NCBI GenBank assembly: GCA_963658085.1
Contig: CAVKOU010000009.1
Location: 8,949-72,948 of the forward strand
Length of the DNA stretch: 64,000 nucleotides
Direction of reading: 5' to 3'
Source of the DNA: CAKRJP01 sp963658085
Lineage (GTDB): Bacteria; Bacillota; Clostridia; Lachnospirales; Lachnospiraceae
The stretch's first letter is position 1; the number at the start of each line of letters is the position of its first letter. The position numbers and the translations under genes were made by a program. Below the pieces are notes generated by a model, which made no database searches, was not told the DNA's origin, and saw only the letters and a list, made by a program, of their open reading frames with translations. Shown one piece after another: positions 51,909 through 59,315 of this stretch.

Positions 51909-53096
51909 ATGGCGATAAATATAGATATGTATCAAACCCTGGCCATTGCGGTGTTGGTTCTGATGCTGGGAGGATTTTTGAAAAAAAGGATCAATGTGTT
52001 GGAGCGTTTCTGTATTCCTGCTCCTGTAGTGGGAGGTTTGATTTTTGCAATCTTTACCTGTGTGCTTTATGCTACCGGAATTGCGGAGATTACCTTTGAT
52101 GATACCCTGAGAGAAGTTTGTATGGTATTCTTCTTTACTTCTGTAGGATTCCAGGCAAACTTAAAGGTATTAAAAAGCGGAGGAAAGGCTCTGGGAGTAT
52201 TCTTGATCCTGGTAATTTTATTGATTACTCTTCAGAATTTTACCGCTGTTGGACTATCAAGTCTCATGGGGCTTGATCCTCTCATTGGTCTTTGTACCGG
52301 TTCTATTCCAATGGTGGGAGGCCACGGTACAGCAGGAGCTTTTGGACCGGTTTTGGAAGATTTTAATATTACAGGAGCTACCACACTTTGTACGGCGGCG
52401 GCAACCTTTGGATTGATTTCCGGAAGTTTGATCGGAGGACCCATCGGACGTTCACTTATTGAGAAGAAGAACCTTCTTGATACCATTGTCACAGAAGATG
52501 ACAGTGTGTTGGTGGAAGATGAGAAAAGGCATATGCGTCATACCACCATGTATCCGGCGGCTACCTTTCAGCTGATCTTAGCAATCGGTCTTGGAACAAT
52601 TTTTTCATGGATCCTTACAAAGACAGGAATGACCTTTCCGATTTATATCGGAGCAATGATTGCTGCGGCATTATTTAGAAACTTAGGAGAGTATACAGGA
52701 AAATTTACCATCCACATGGGAGAAATTAATGATATCGGTGGAATATGCTTGTCCTTATTCCTTGGAATTGCTATGATAACCTTAAAGCTGTGGCAGCTTG
52801 CTTCTTTAGCGCTTCCGTTGGTACTTCTTTTGGCCGGGCAGGTAATTTTAATGTTCTTGTATGCCAGATTTGTAGTATTTAATATCATGGGAAGAGATTA
52901 TGATGCGGCAGTATTGGCATCCGGTACTTGTGGATTCGGAATGGGAGCAACACCCAACGCTATGGCAAACATGCAGGCAATCTGCGATAGATATGAGCCT
53001 TCGGTAAAAGCTTATTTATTAGTGCCGATCATAGGAAGCTTGTTTGCGGATTTTATCAACAGTTTGATCATTACATTTTTTATTAACATGATATAA
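51909..53096 (+). CDS. gltS: GltS-family sodium/glutamate symporter
   Basis: A 395-residue membrane protein with about ten to twelve helices in two inverted halves. The reentrant-loop motifs are GSIPMVGGHGTAGAFGPVL in the first half and ASGTCGFGMGATPNAMANMQ in the second, both characteristic of GltS. CIPAPVVGGLIFAIF is also conserved. It would import glutamate with sodium. The tight linkage to a TAXI binding protein is unusual for this family, which is not known to need one. Confidence 0.88.
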   Translation: MAINIDMYQTLAIAVLVLMLGGFLKKRINVLERFCIPAPVVGGLIFAIFTCVLYATGIAEITFDDTLREVCMVFFFTSVGFQANLKVLKSGGKALGVFLILVILLITLQNFTAVGLSSLMGLDPLIGLCTGSIPMVGGHGTAGAFGPVLEDFNITGATTLCTAAATFGLISGSLIGGPIGRSLIEKKNLLDTIVTEDDSVLVEDEKRHMRHTTMYPAATFQLILAIGLGTIFSWILTKTGMTFPIYIGAMIAAALFRNLGEYTGKFTIHMGEINDIGGICLSLFLGIAMITLKLWQLASLALPLVLLLAGQVILMFLYARFVVFNIMGRDYDAAVLASGTCGFGMGATPNAMANMQAICDRYEPSVKAYLLVPIIGSLFADFINSLIITFFINMI

Positions 53097-53143
53097 TGAC
53101 TTTAAGGGAAAGGAAATGAAACGATTTATTTTGGGGGATGAAA

Positions 53144-53377
53144 ATGTTCTGGAAGACCATTAAGGAAAGAAAAGAAAAAAAGATGGCAGAAAAACATGCC
53201 TATGACGTGCAATATGATAATGTGGCGGTGCCGGAGGTCCATATCCATAAAGAAAAGGGAGAAGTTATGGAAGAGACTCAAATGTCGGAGGGGGAGAATT
53301 CCGGTACGGAGAAGAATACAGAGATTATATACGACTCTGTGGCAGTGCCGGAGATCCACATTAAGAAACATCATTAG
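53144..53377 (+). CDS. Small hydrophilic protein with a duplicated motif
   Basis: A 77-residue charged protein with no membrane segment. It contains two copies of a short motif: YDNVAVPEVHIHKE at about residues 22-35 and YDSVAVPEIHIKKHH at the C-terminus, separated by an acidic linker. The start is probably ATG 53144, six bases after GGGGG; ATG 53138 abuts that site. A terminator follows, and it is 47 bases after the GltS gene, so it may belong to that operon. The His-rich repeats could bind metal or a partner protein, but I do not recognise the family. Confidence 0.65.
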   Translation: MFWKTIKERKEKKMAEKHAYDVQYDNVAVPEVHIHKEKGEVMEETQMSEGENSGTEKNTEIIYDSVAVPEIHIKKHH

Positions 53378-53386
53378 AAGTTAGAG

Positions 53387-53424
53387 GAAGAGAGCAGGGA
53401 AATATTCCCGGCTCTTTCTTTTTG
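53387..53424 (+). terminator. Terminator after the small repeat protein
   Basis: GAAGAGAGC-AGGGAA pairs with ATTCCC-GGCTCTTTC, followed by TTTTT. Confidence 0.8.
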
Positions 53425-53518
53425 AAAAGGGATACTAATTTTTATGAGAATTGGTGCTATACTTTGGGGAAAGATAGGGGTATGATAGCGGGAGAGAATT
53501 TGAAAGGGATAAGAGAAA

Positions 53519-54829
53519 ATGAGTGAACAAAGAGAGAAGAAAAAGAAAAAAATACCAATACCGGGGCAGCGAATCGTCAGATCTGCCATAGCAGTTGCCT
53601 GCTGTTTTGTAATCTATTACATTCGAGGACAGCAGGGAATACCATTCTATTCAGCCTTAGCTGTACTTCAATGTATACAACCCTATACAGACAGCACAAA
53701 AAATATGGGGAAGAAGAGAACCATAGGAACCCTGATCGGAGCTTTCTGGGGACTGGTGTTGCTTTTGATCCTCATCGCAGTAAACGGAGGACGGATGGCA
53801 GATATGCAGGAATCGGCTTTGCAATATCTGCTGGTTTCTGTTTTTACAGGCATTGTCCTGTATTCAACGGTACTTTTGGATTGTACCAATTCCTCCTATT
53901 TTTCCTGTGTGGTATTTTTAAGCATTACTGTAAATCATATTACGGATGAAAATCCATTCTTATTTGTATTAAACAGAGTGGTAGATACCATGATTGGCGT
54001 AGTGTTAGCTATCTTGATCAATAAGGTACATATGCCGAGAAAGAAGCGTAAGGATGTGCTTTTTGTTTCTGGAGTAGACGATACCATCCTTACAAAAGAA
54101 ATGACACTGACTTCCTATAGCAAAGTAGAATTAAATCGACTCATCGATGATGGAATGAAATTTACTATTTCCTCTATGCGAACACCGGCTTCGATCAGAG
54201 AGGCTCTGCCGGGAGTTCATATAAAAATTCCGGTCATCGCCATGGACGGGGCTGTACTCTATGACATGAATGAAAATGCATATTTACAAAAATATACCAT
54301 GTCCTATGACCAGGCTCAGTTTATGACAGAGCAGTTAAAAAAATATGAGGTGGCATATTTTGCCAATACAGTGGTAGATGATCTGTTGGTGATCTATTAT
54401 GAAAGCCTAAGCAATAAATCCATGCAAGGTGTTTATGACAGAAGGAGAAAATCCCTGTACCGAAATTATGTAAAGACAGATCAGCCGGTTTATGAAAATA
54501 TTGTCTATTTCTTTTGCGTAGATACTATGGAGAAACTGCAGAAATTTTATGATGCTATGCAGGAAATGCAAGAGGTTTCGCAATATCGATTTGTGTTAAA
54601 TAAATCTCAGTATTTCGAAGGATACGGAAATATAAAGATCTATCACAAGGATGCTACCAGAGAGAATATGCTGGAACAATTAAAGAAACATATGGAAGTG
54701 GAAGAAACCATGACATTTGGAAGCATACCGGGAAAATATGATATCTTTGTGGAAGATTCTGATGGAAATGTCATGGTGAAGGAATTAAAGAAGCAGTTTG
54801 AACCGATTGCTTTCTTTGCAGATAATTAA
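53519..54829 (+). CDS. FUSC/aromatic acid exporter-like membrane domain fused to a HAD-like domain
   Basis: A 436-residue fusion. Residues 20-170 carry five or six membrane helices of the FUSC/ArAE type (RIVRSAIAVACCFVIYYI, KKRTIGTLIGAFWGLVLLLI, VNRVVDTMIGV-like segment). From about residue 180 the sequence follows the Cof-type HAD phosphatases (VDDTILTKEMTLTSYSKVEL, ISSMRTPASIREALPG, VIAMDGAVLYDMNENAYL, FVEDSDGNVMVKELKKQF). HAD motif I should read DxDxT, but here it is GVDDT: Gly185 replaces the nucleophile. The second half is therefore probably a non-catalytic sensor or scaffold. It is transcribed alone; the next 700 bases have no gene. Confidence 0.75.
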   Translation: MSEQREKKKKKIPIPGQRIVRSAIAVACCFVIYYIRGQQGIPFYSALAVLQCIQPYTDSTKNMGKKRTIGTLIGAFWGLVLLLILIAVNGGRMADMQESALQYLLVSVFTGIVLYSTVLLDCTNSSYFSCVVFLSITVNHITDENPFLFVLNRVVDTMIGVVLAILINKVHMPRKKRKDVLFVSGVDDTILTKEMTLTSYSKVELNRLIDDGMKFTISSMRTPASIREALPGVHIKIPVIAMDGAVLYDMNENAYLQKYTMSYDQAQFMTEQLKKYEVAYFANTVVDDLLVIYYESLSNKSMQGVYDRRRKSLYRNYVKTDQPVYENIVYFFCVDTMEKLQKFYDAMQEMQEVSQYRFVLNKSQYFEGYGNIKIYHKDATRENMLEQLKKHMEVEETMTFGSIPGKYDIFVEDSDGNVMVKELKKQFEPIAFFADN

Positions 54830-54893
54830 ATATGTAAATAAAAGGTAGAAAATGAGCATATTGAAGGGGGGATGATGATAGCTGAGAGGGGAC

Positions 54894-55093
54894 GCATTTG
54901 AGGGATGTGATATACCGCAGGGACACGCTACGTTTCCTACTCGTTGCACGCGCTGATCTGTTCGGGCTCCTGCACAACTCGCCACCCTAAAAGACGGGGT
55001 GGCTCAAACAAGTGCCCGCCCTCACTGCTAGCGTGCAACTCCCTACGGAAGCCTCGCTACCGTCACCTGCGGCATATCACATCCCTCAAATGC
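54894..55093 (+). repeat. Structured intergenic repeat, copy A (200 bp, terminal inverted repeats)
   Basis: Bounded by an inverted repeat: GCATTTGAGGGATGTGATAT (54894-54913) and its complement at 55074-55093, continued for eight bases with one mismatch (about 28 bp). Inside is a core shared with copies B and C: CTACGTTTCCTACTCG, TTGCACGC, GGCTCCTGCACAACTCGCC, a hairpin GCCACCC/GGGTGGC, GCCCGCCCTCACTGCTAGCG and CGGAAGCCTCGC. The core can pair with itself in several steps. The outer arms differ from those of copies B and C. No transposase. Confidence 0.8.
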
Positions 55094-55260
55094 TGTATCT
55101 TCTAAAATCTTATAGACATCACCATCCCCTTTCGATCTGCAAACTCCAACTTTTATTTTCATAGCCATCATAGGCAAAGAATGCAATAGGTTTACTTGAC
55201 TTAAGGAAAAAAGAGAGTTTGTTTAAAAATACATTTTTTTTAGTTGGAATAAACAGCAAA

Positions 55261-55456
55261 GCAGGGAGCTAGATATGTCTGTCACAAACGATTGCGAGGC
55301 TCCCGTCAGGAGCTGCACGCTAGCAGTGAGGGCGGACACTTGTTTGAGCCACCCACGTTTTTTAGGGTGGTGAGTTGTGTAGGAGCCCGAACGGATCAGC
55401 GCGTGCAGCGAGTAGGGAACGTAGCGTGTTTGCGACAGACATATCTCGCTCCCTGC
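55261..55456 (-). repeat. Structured intergenic repeat, copy B (196 bp, inverted orientation)
   Basis: Same core as copy A but on the minus strand. Outer inverted repeat: GCAGGGAGC(T/G)AGATATGTCTGTC at each end, 30 bp with few mismatches. The apical hairpin is CCACCC/GGGTGG. The interval between copies A and B (55094-55260) shows no convincing gene. Confidence 0.8.
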
Positions 55457-55498
55457 GGTGCGTACGCTTTCAAAAACTCACATAATTTATTTTCGAAA

Positions 55499-55536
55499 TA
55501 AAAAAAGGTGCTATCGTTTGACGACAGCACCTTTTA
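55499..55536 (-). terminator. Terminator of the DAACS symporter gene
   Basis: AAAAGGTGCTATCG (55503-55516) pairs with CGACAGCACCTTTT (55522-55535); read on the minus strand it ends in a T-run. Confidence 0.88.
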
Positions 55537-55555
55537 AATTAAAGTGGAAGATTGT

Positions 55556-56791
55556 TTACATCGCCTTCTTAGCGAGTTTCGCCTCCCGCTTTCTTTCCAG
55601 ATTAGCAACTACCACGCAGCAGCTGGCATCACCTGTAATGTTTACAACAGTACGACCCATATCGAAGATACGGTCAACTCCGGCTACCAGGGCGATTCCG
55701 TCTACCGGAAGTCCTACTGAGGTAAGCACCATAGCTAACATAACCATTCCGGCTCCGGGTACTCCGGCGGTTCCGATGGATGCCAAGGTAGCTGTTAAGA
55801 TAATGGTTAACATCTGTCCGAGAGTCAAATGGATGCCGTAGCAAGCGGCAATAAAGATAGAACAAACACCCTGATAAATAGCAGTTCCATCCATATTAAT
55901 AGTGGCTCCCAGTGGAAGTACAAAAGAAGAAACTTCATTAGGAACGCCCATCTTTTCTGTTCCTTCCATGTTAATTGGAAGGGTTCCGACGGAAGATGCA
56001 CTGGAGAATGCAAACATCATGGCAGGAACCATTTCCTTGAAAAATCTTACGGGATTCATTCCGCCAAGGGTTTTTACGGTAAGGGAATAGGTTACCATTA
56101 CGTGGACGATATAGCAAAGGTATGCTGCCAAAAGTACCATGGCAAGTGAACCGATAATGGCAGCACCGTTGGCTGCAATTACCGGGCACAACAGACAGAA
56201 TACACCAATTGGAGATAGCTTTAAGATCATCTCCATACACTTCATAAACAATTCATTTAAATCGTTGCAGGCCTTTACTAATGCTTCGTTCTTCTCCCCA
56301 AGAAGAATCATTGCAAATCCAAGGATCAAAGCCATGACAATGATCTGCAGCATGTTAGCCTCGACCATAGGCTGAACAAAGTTTGATGGAAAGATATTTA
56401 CGATAGTATCCATAACAGAGGTTGCCTCGGAAGCTTCGTAGCTTAGATTGGAAGTGGCAATCTTCGGGAAAAGACCTTCGAATATATTTCCGCCAATCAG
56501 ACCGATGGTGATGGCAAAGGCTGTGGTCATAAGATAGTAGACAACGGTTTTTAGACCAATGGAACCTACCTTTTTAATATCCTTCATAGAAATAACTCCA
56601 CACATAATGGAGAATAATACGATAGGTACTACAATAAATTTAACTAAATTCAAAAATATAGTTCCCCAAGGTTTGATATAGGTCTCGGCAAAATCAGCAT
56701 AATTCTGTAAAAGGAGACCTGCGATGATGGCTAGCACCAGGGCGATAAAAATTTGCATCGCCAAGGACATCTTCTTTTTTTCTTTTGTCAT
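55556..56791 (-). CDS. DAACS-family sodium/dicarboxylate-amino acid symporter
   Basis: A 411-residue membrane protein of the dicarboxylate/amino acid:cation symporter family (GltP/TcyP/SstT fold). Marks: FLNLVKFIVVPIVLFSIMCG, the serine-rich HP1 region AFSSASSVGTLPINME, the NMDGT motif in LPLGATINMDGTAIYQGV, and GVPGAGMVMLAMVLTSVGLP (HP2). VDRIFDMGRTVVNITGDA is the helix 8 substrate region. Substrates in the family include glutamate, aspartate, serine and cystine; residues alone do not settle it here. It is transcribed away from the cysteine-leader operon. A -10 AGTATA (TATACT on the minus strand, 56905-56900) may be its promoter. Confidence 0.88.
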   Translation of the reverse strand: MTKEKKKMSLAMQIFIALVLAIIAGLLLQNYADFAETYIKPWGTIFLNLVKFIVVPIVLFSIMCGVISMKDIKKVGSIGLKTVVYYLMTTAFAITIGLIGGNIFEGLFPKIATSNLSYEASEATSVMDTIVNIFPSNFVQPMVEANMLQIIVMALILGFAMILLGEKNEALVKACNDLNELFMKCMEMILKLSPIGVFCLLCPVIAANGAAIIGSLAMVLLAAYLCYIVHVMVTYSLTVKTLGGMNPVRFFKEMVPAMMFAFSSASSVGTLPINMEGTEKMGVPNEVSSFVLPLGATINMDGTAIYQGVCSIFIAACYGIHLTLGQMLTIILTATLASIGTAGVPGAGMVMLAMVLTSVGLPVDGIALVAGVDRIFDMGRTVVNITGDASCCVVVANLERKREAKLAKKAM

Positions 56792-57039
56792 TTGACAACC
56801 TCACTTTCTCTCTCTCGTGTATTACATTAAAATTTACGCTCGCTGCATTTTTGCAAGACACCTCTCTAAATCTTTCAAAAATTACGCATGAGCTTTTCCA
56901 GTATACCATAAAAAAATAAAATTTTAAATTTTAAATCATAAAAAATGCAGATTGATAAGATTTGGCTTCCTTATATCTTGAAAAGTAGTAATAGATTGAA
57001 TTTATAACTGGCGAAAGATATTCTCAATTAGCAAATCCA

Positions 57040-57068
57040 TTGACATTATCTTTCATGGCTACTATAAT
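57040..57068 (+). promoter_or_regulatory. Consensus promoter of the ABC transporter/GST-like operon
   Basis: TTGACA (57040-57045) and TATAAT (57063-57068), both perfect, with 17 bp spacing. The start is near 57075, giving a leader of about 217 bases before the first large gene. The stretch from 56792 to 57039 otherwise shows only the DAACS gene's probable promoter. Confidence 0.85.
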
Positions 57069-57138
57069 CATCACCATGAACAAAACATATAAAACATACC
57101 AAATAAGTATGATAAGTAAAAAGGAAGGAGATAATCAT

Positions 57139-57210
57139 ATGAAAAGAAATACAGAACAAACATCAGGAAGGGTCATGTGTTGCTGTATGTGCTGTAAATC
57201 AGCAATATAA
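57139..57210 (+). CDS. Cysteine-rich leader peptide (23 residues)
   Basis: A short ORF with an excellent ribosome site (AAGGAAGGAG, 57121-57130, 8 bases before ATG). The product is MKRNTEQTSGRVMCCCMCCK followed by SAI. Five of residues 14-19 are cysteines (TGT TGC TGT ATG TGC TGT), near the end. The Cys codons lie where TTGCTG (57180-57185) can pair with CAGCAA (57200-57205), so ribosome stalling at low charged tRNA-Cys could change the RNA fold. An in-frame ATG at 57076 coincides with the predicted transcript start and lacks a ribosome site. Role as a cysteine-responsive attenuator is inference; no U-run terminator was found in the leader. Confidence 0.7.
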   Translation: MKRNTEQTSGRVMCCCMCCKSAI

Positions 57211-57291
57211 CATATGATCATCGGAATAGTTACCAAAATAGAAAGAATACAGAAAATATAAAAATATAGTATAGAAAGAGGAACATTTATT

Positions 57292-58188
57292 ATGAAACAG
57301 AATATTATTAGAAGAATTATCACAGGAACTTTAGTTGGAACTTTGGCGCTTGGACTTACTGCTTGCGGAAGCAGTTCTACTACATCTTCATCCGATTCTT
57401 CCACAGCCGGCAGTGGAGATGTAACCGTTATCAATGCAGTGACAGGTGGAACTCCAAAGCCATATATCAGTATCGATGAGGATAATAATTATTCCGGATA
57501 TGATATCGAAGTGTTAAAAGCAGTCTTTGAGAAACTACCACAGTATGAGCTAAACCTTCAGACCTCAGATTTTACATCTCTGTTCTCCGGATTACAGGCA
57601 GGAAATTATCAGTTAGCAGTTAACAACTTTAGCTATAATGAAGACCGTGCAGAAAGCTATTATTTCTCTTATCCTTATGATGAGATCAAATACGTATTCA
57701 TTCAGAGAAAGGGCGATGAGCCTTTGACATCTCTTCAGGATGCGGCAGACAGAGGATATAAGATCGAGGCAGGAGCCGGCGTCAATGTAACCAATGCCAT
57801 TGAAAAGTGGAATGAAGAAAATCCTGATTCTCAGATCGAGATTGTCTATACCGAGCAGGATCAGGCTGTAACCTTTGAGCACATTCAAGATGGAACCAGT
57901 GATTTTAGAATTGATGACCTTCCGATTTATCAAAGCTATCAGGATGAGTACGGATTCGATGGTCTGGAGTCTCATGAGTTATCTGAGGAAGAGACCGCAA
58001 AGATTTCTACCGCATTGGATGCCTATTTCTTATTCCCTAAGGATGAAAAGGGTAAGGCTTTAAGAGACGAAGTAAACGAAGCATTAAAAGAGTTAAGAGA
58101 AGATGGGACCTTAGAGGAGTTATCGCAGGAATTCTTCGGAGCAAGCCAGGTACCATCTGTGGATAAATTTGAAGAGACCATTAACTAA
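57292..58188 (+). CDS. Amino-acid ABC transporter substrate-binding lipoprotein
   Basis: A 298-residue lipoprotein. Lipobox LGLTACGSSS (Cys25) and a Ser/Thr-rich linker precede a family 3 bacterial solute-binding domain (NYSGYDIEVLKAVFEKLPQY, FTSLFSGLQAGNYQLAVNNF, RAESYYFSYPYDEIKYVFIQ). It resembles the cystine and S-containing amino acid binding proteins of the TcyJ/YtmJ type, in agreement with the Cys-rich leader before it. The permease and ATPase genes lie 2.7 kb downstream in the same operon, after the two GST-like genes. Confidence 0.85.
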   Translation: MKQNIIRRIITGTLVGTLALGLTACGSSSTTSSSDSSTAGSGDVTVINAVTGGTPKPYISIDEDNNYSGYDIEVLKAVFEKLPQYELNLQTSDFTSLFSGLQAGNYQLAVNNFSYNEDRAESYYFSYPYDEIKYVFIQRKGDEPLTSLQDAADRGYKIEAGAGVNVTNAIEKWNEENPDSQIEIVYTEQDQAVTFEHIQDGTSDFRIDDLPIYQSYQDEYGFDGLESHELSEEETAKISTALDAYFLFPKDEKGKALRDEVNEALKELREDGTLEELSQEFFGASQVPSVDKFEETIN

Positions 58189-58260
58189 TAAAAAAACATA
58201 ATTGATAATAAATACGGGATAACCGAAAAAAGGTTATCCCAATCTATATGGAGGATAAGA

Positions 58261-59286
58261 ATGGCAGAGTACGATTACGAAATAGTAAATGGAAGAAAAA
58301 TCAGGGTTCGTCCCAAAGAAGTTATATCAGAAGTAGATGAGAATGGATATTTCCACAGACAGCCAAATCATTTTACAAAAGGATTTGGACCCGGAGAAAA
58401 TCCGGTAGAGAAAGGTCGCTATCATTTAGTATGGGCAAAGTTATGTCACTGGTCCAATAGAGCTTCTATTGTAAGAGAGCTTTTGGGATTGGAGGATGCC
58501 ATCAGTGTAAACATGGTGGAACATGCACCACATGAGAAAAACTTAGGTTGGGAATTTGTCTATGATAAAGATAATTTGGATCCGGTTCTTGGAATTCAGT
58601 TTTTAAGTGAAGCTTACTACGCTGCAGACGATGATTATACAGGAAGAACTACCGTTCCGGCTCTGATTGATGTGAAAACCGGAAAGGTGGTAAACAACGA
58701 TTATCACAGATTGACCAATTATTTTGAAGTAGAATTTAAGGATCTTCAGGGAGAAAATGCTCCGGATCTTTATCCGGAAGAGTTACGCGGTGAGATCGAT
58801 AAATTAAATGCATGGCTCTTTCACAATGTAAATAATGGAGTTTACAAAACCGCATTTGCAAGATCCAAAGAAGCTTTTTGGGATGCTTATAACGCCTTTT
58901 ATGCAGCCTTAGATATTTTGGAAGAGCGATTAGAAAATCAGAGATTTCTTTTTGGAGATTATGTAACAGACAGTGACGTTCGTCTCTATGTAACCCTGGC
59001 AAGATTGGATATTCGTTATGCCTTCCAGTTAGGACATACCAAACAGCGACTCATTGATTACAAAAATCTTTGGGGATATGCAAGAGATCTTTACCAGATT
59101 CCGGCTTTTAGAAACAATACTTACTTTAAAGATTTTGCAAATCCATCCACAAAGTCCGGACATTTGATGGAGACTTTTAATGCAAGATTCTTAGACCAAA
59201 TTAATTTTGACGCATACTGGGGAGCACCTCATGACCGGGCAAGACTTAGCAGTGATCCGGGAAACAAGTTGAAAATACAAAAATAG
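58261..59286 (+). CDS. Glutathionyl-hydroquinone reductase-like protein (GST fold), copy 1
   Basis: A 341-residue protein like the Xi-class GSTs (YqjG/ECM4 family). The N-terminus resembles that family (FHRQPNHFTKGFGPGENPVE); the active-site motif is KLCHWSNRASI with Cys62 where family members have CPWAHR. The thioredoxin-like part ends near the NNDYHRLTNYFE loop (conserved cis-Pro VPALID before it), and an all-helical C-terminal domain contains RFLFGDYVTDSDVRLYVTLA. Family enzymes reductively remove glutathione from quinone conjugates, passing through a Cys-S-SG mixed disulfide. Here glutathione itself may not be made, so the thiol used could be cysteine or another. Close to copy 2. Confidence 0.8.
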   Translation: MAEYDYEIVNGRKIRVRPKEVISEVDENGYFHRQPNHFTKGFGPGENPVEKGRYHLVWAKLCHWSNRASIVRELLGLEDAISVNMVEHAPHEKNLGWEFVYDKDNLDPVLGIQFLSEAYYAADDDYTGRTTVPALIDVKTGKVVNNDYHRLTNYFEVEFKDLQGENAPDLYPEELRGEIDKLNAWLFHNVNNGVYKTAFARSKEAFWDAYNAFYAALDILEERLENQRFLFGDYVTDSDVRLYVTLARLDIRYAFQLGHTKQRLIDYKNLWGYARDLYQIPAFRNNTYFKDFANPSTKSGHLMETFNARFLDQINFDAYWGAPHDRARLSSDPGNKLKIQK

Positions 59287-59315
59287 AGGATAGAAAAATA
59301 CAGGAGGCATATCAC

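Noticed and set aside
55119..55205. Minus-strand frame encoding KPIAFFAYDGYENKSWSLQ, between repeat copies A and B
   Set aside because: It looks protein-like and may be a gene remnant cut by the repeat, but it is under 35 codons, lacks a start with ribosome site, and I cannot name the family.
55292..55501. Short ORF encoding a VGNVACLRQTY-type peptide, recurring at 63157-63591 (minus) and 54785-54985 (minus)
   Set aside because: These frames are a by-product of the structured repeat core; they occur in different contexts with no ribosome sites and the conserved feature is the DNA or RNA structure.
57076..57138. Extended form of the Cys leader peptide starting at ATG 57076
   Set aside because: It is in frame, but it coincides with the predicted transcript start and has no ribosome site, while ATG 57139 has an excellent one.
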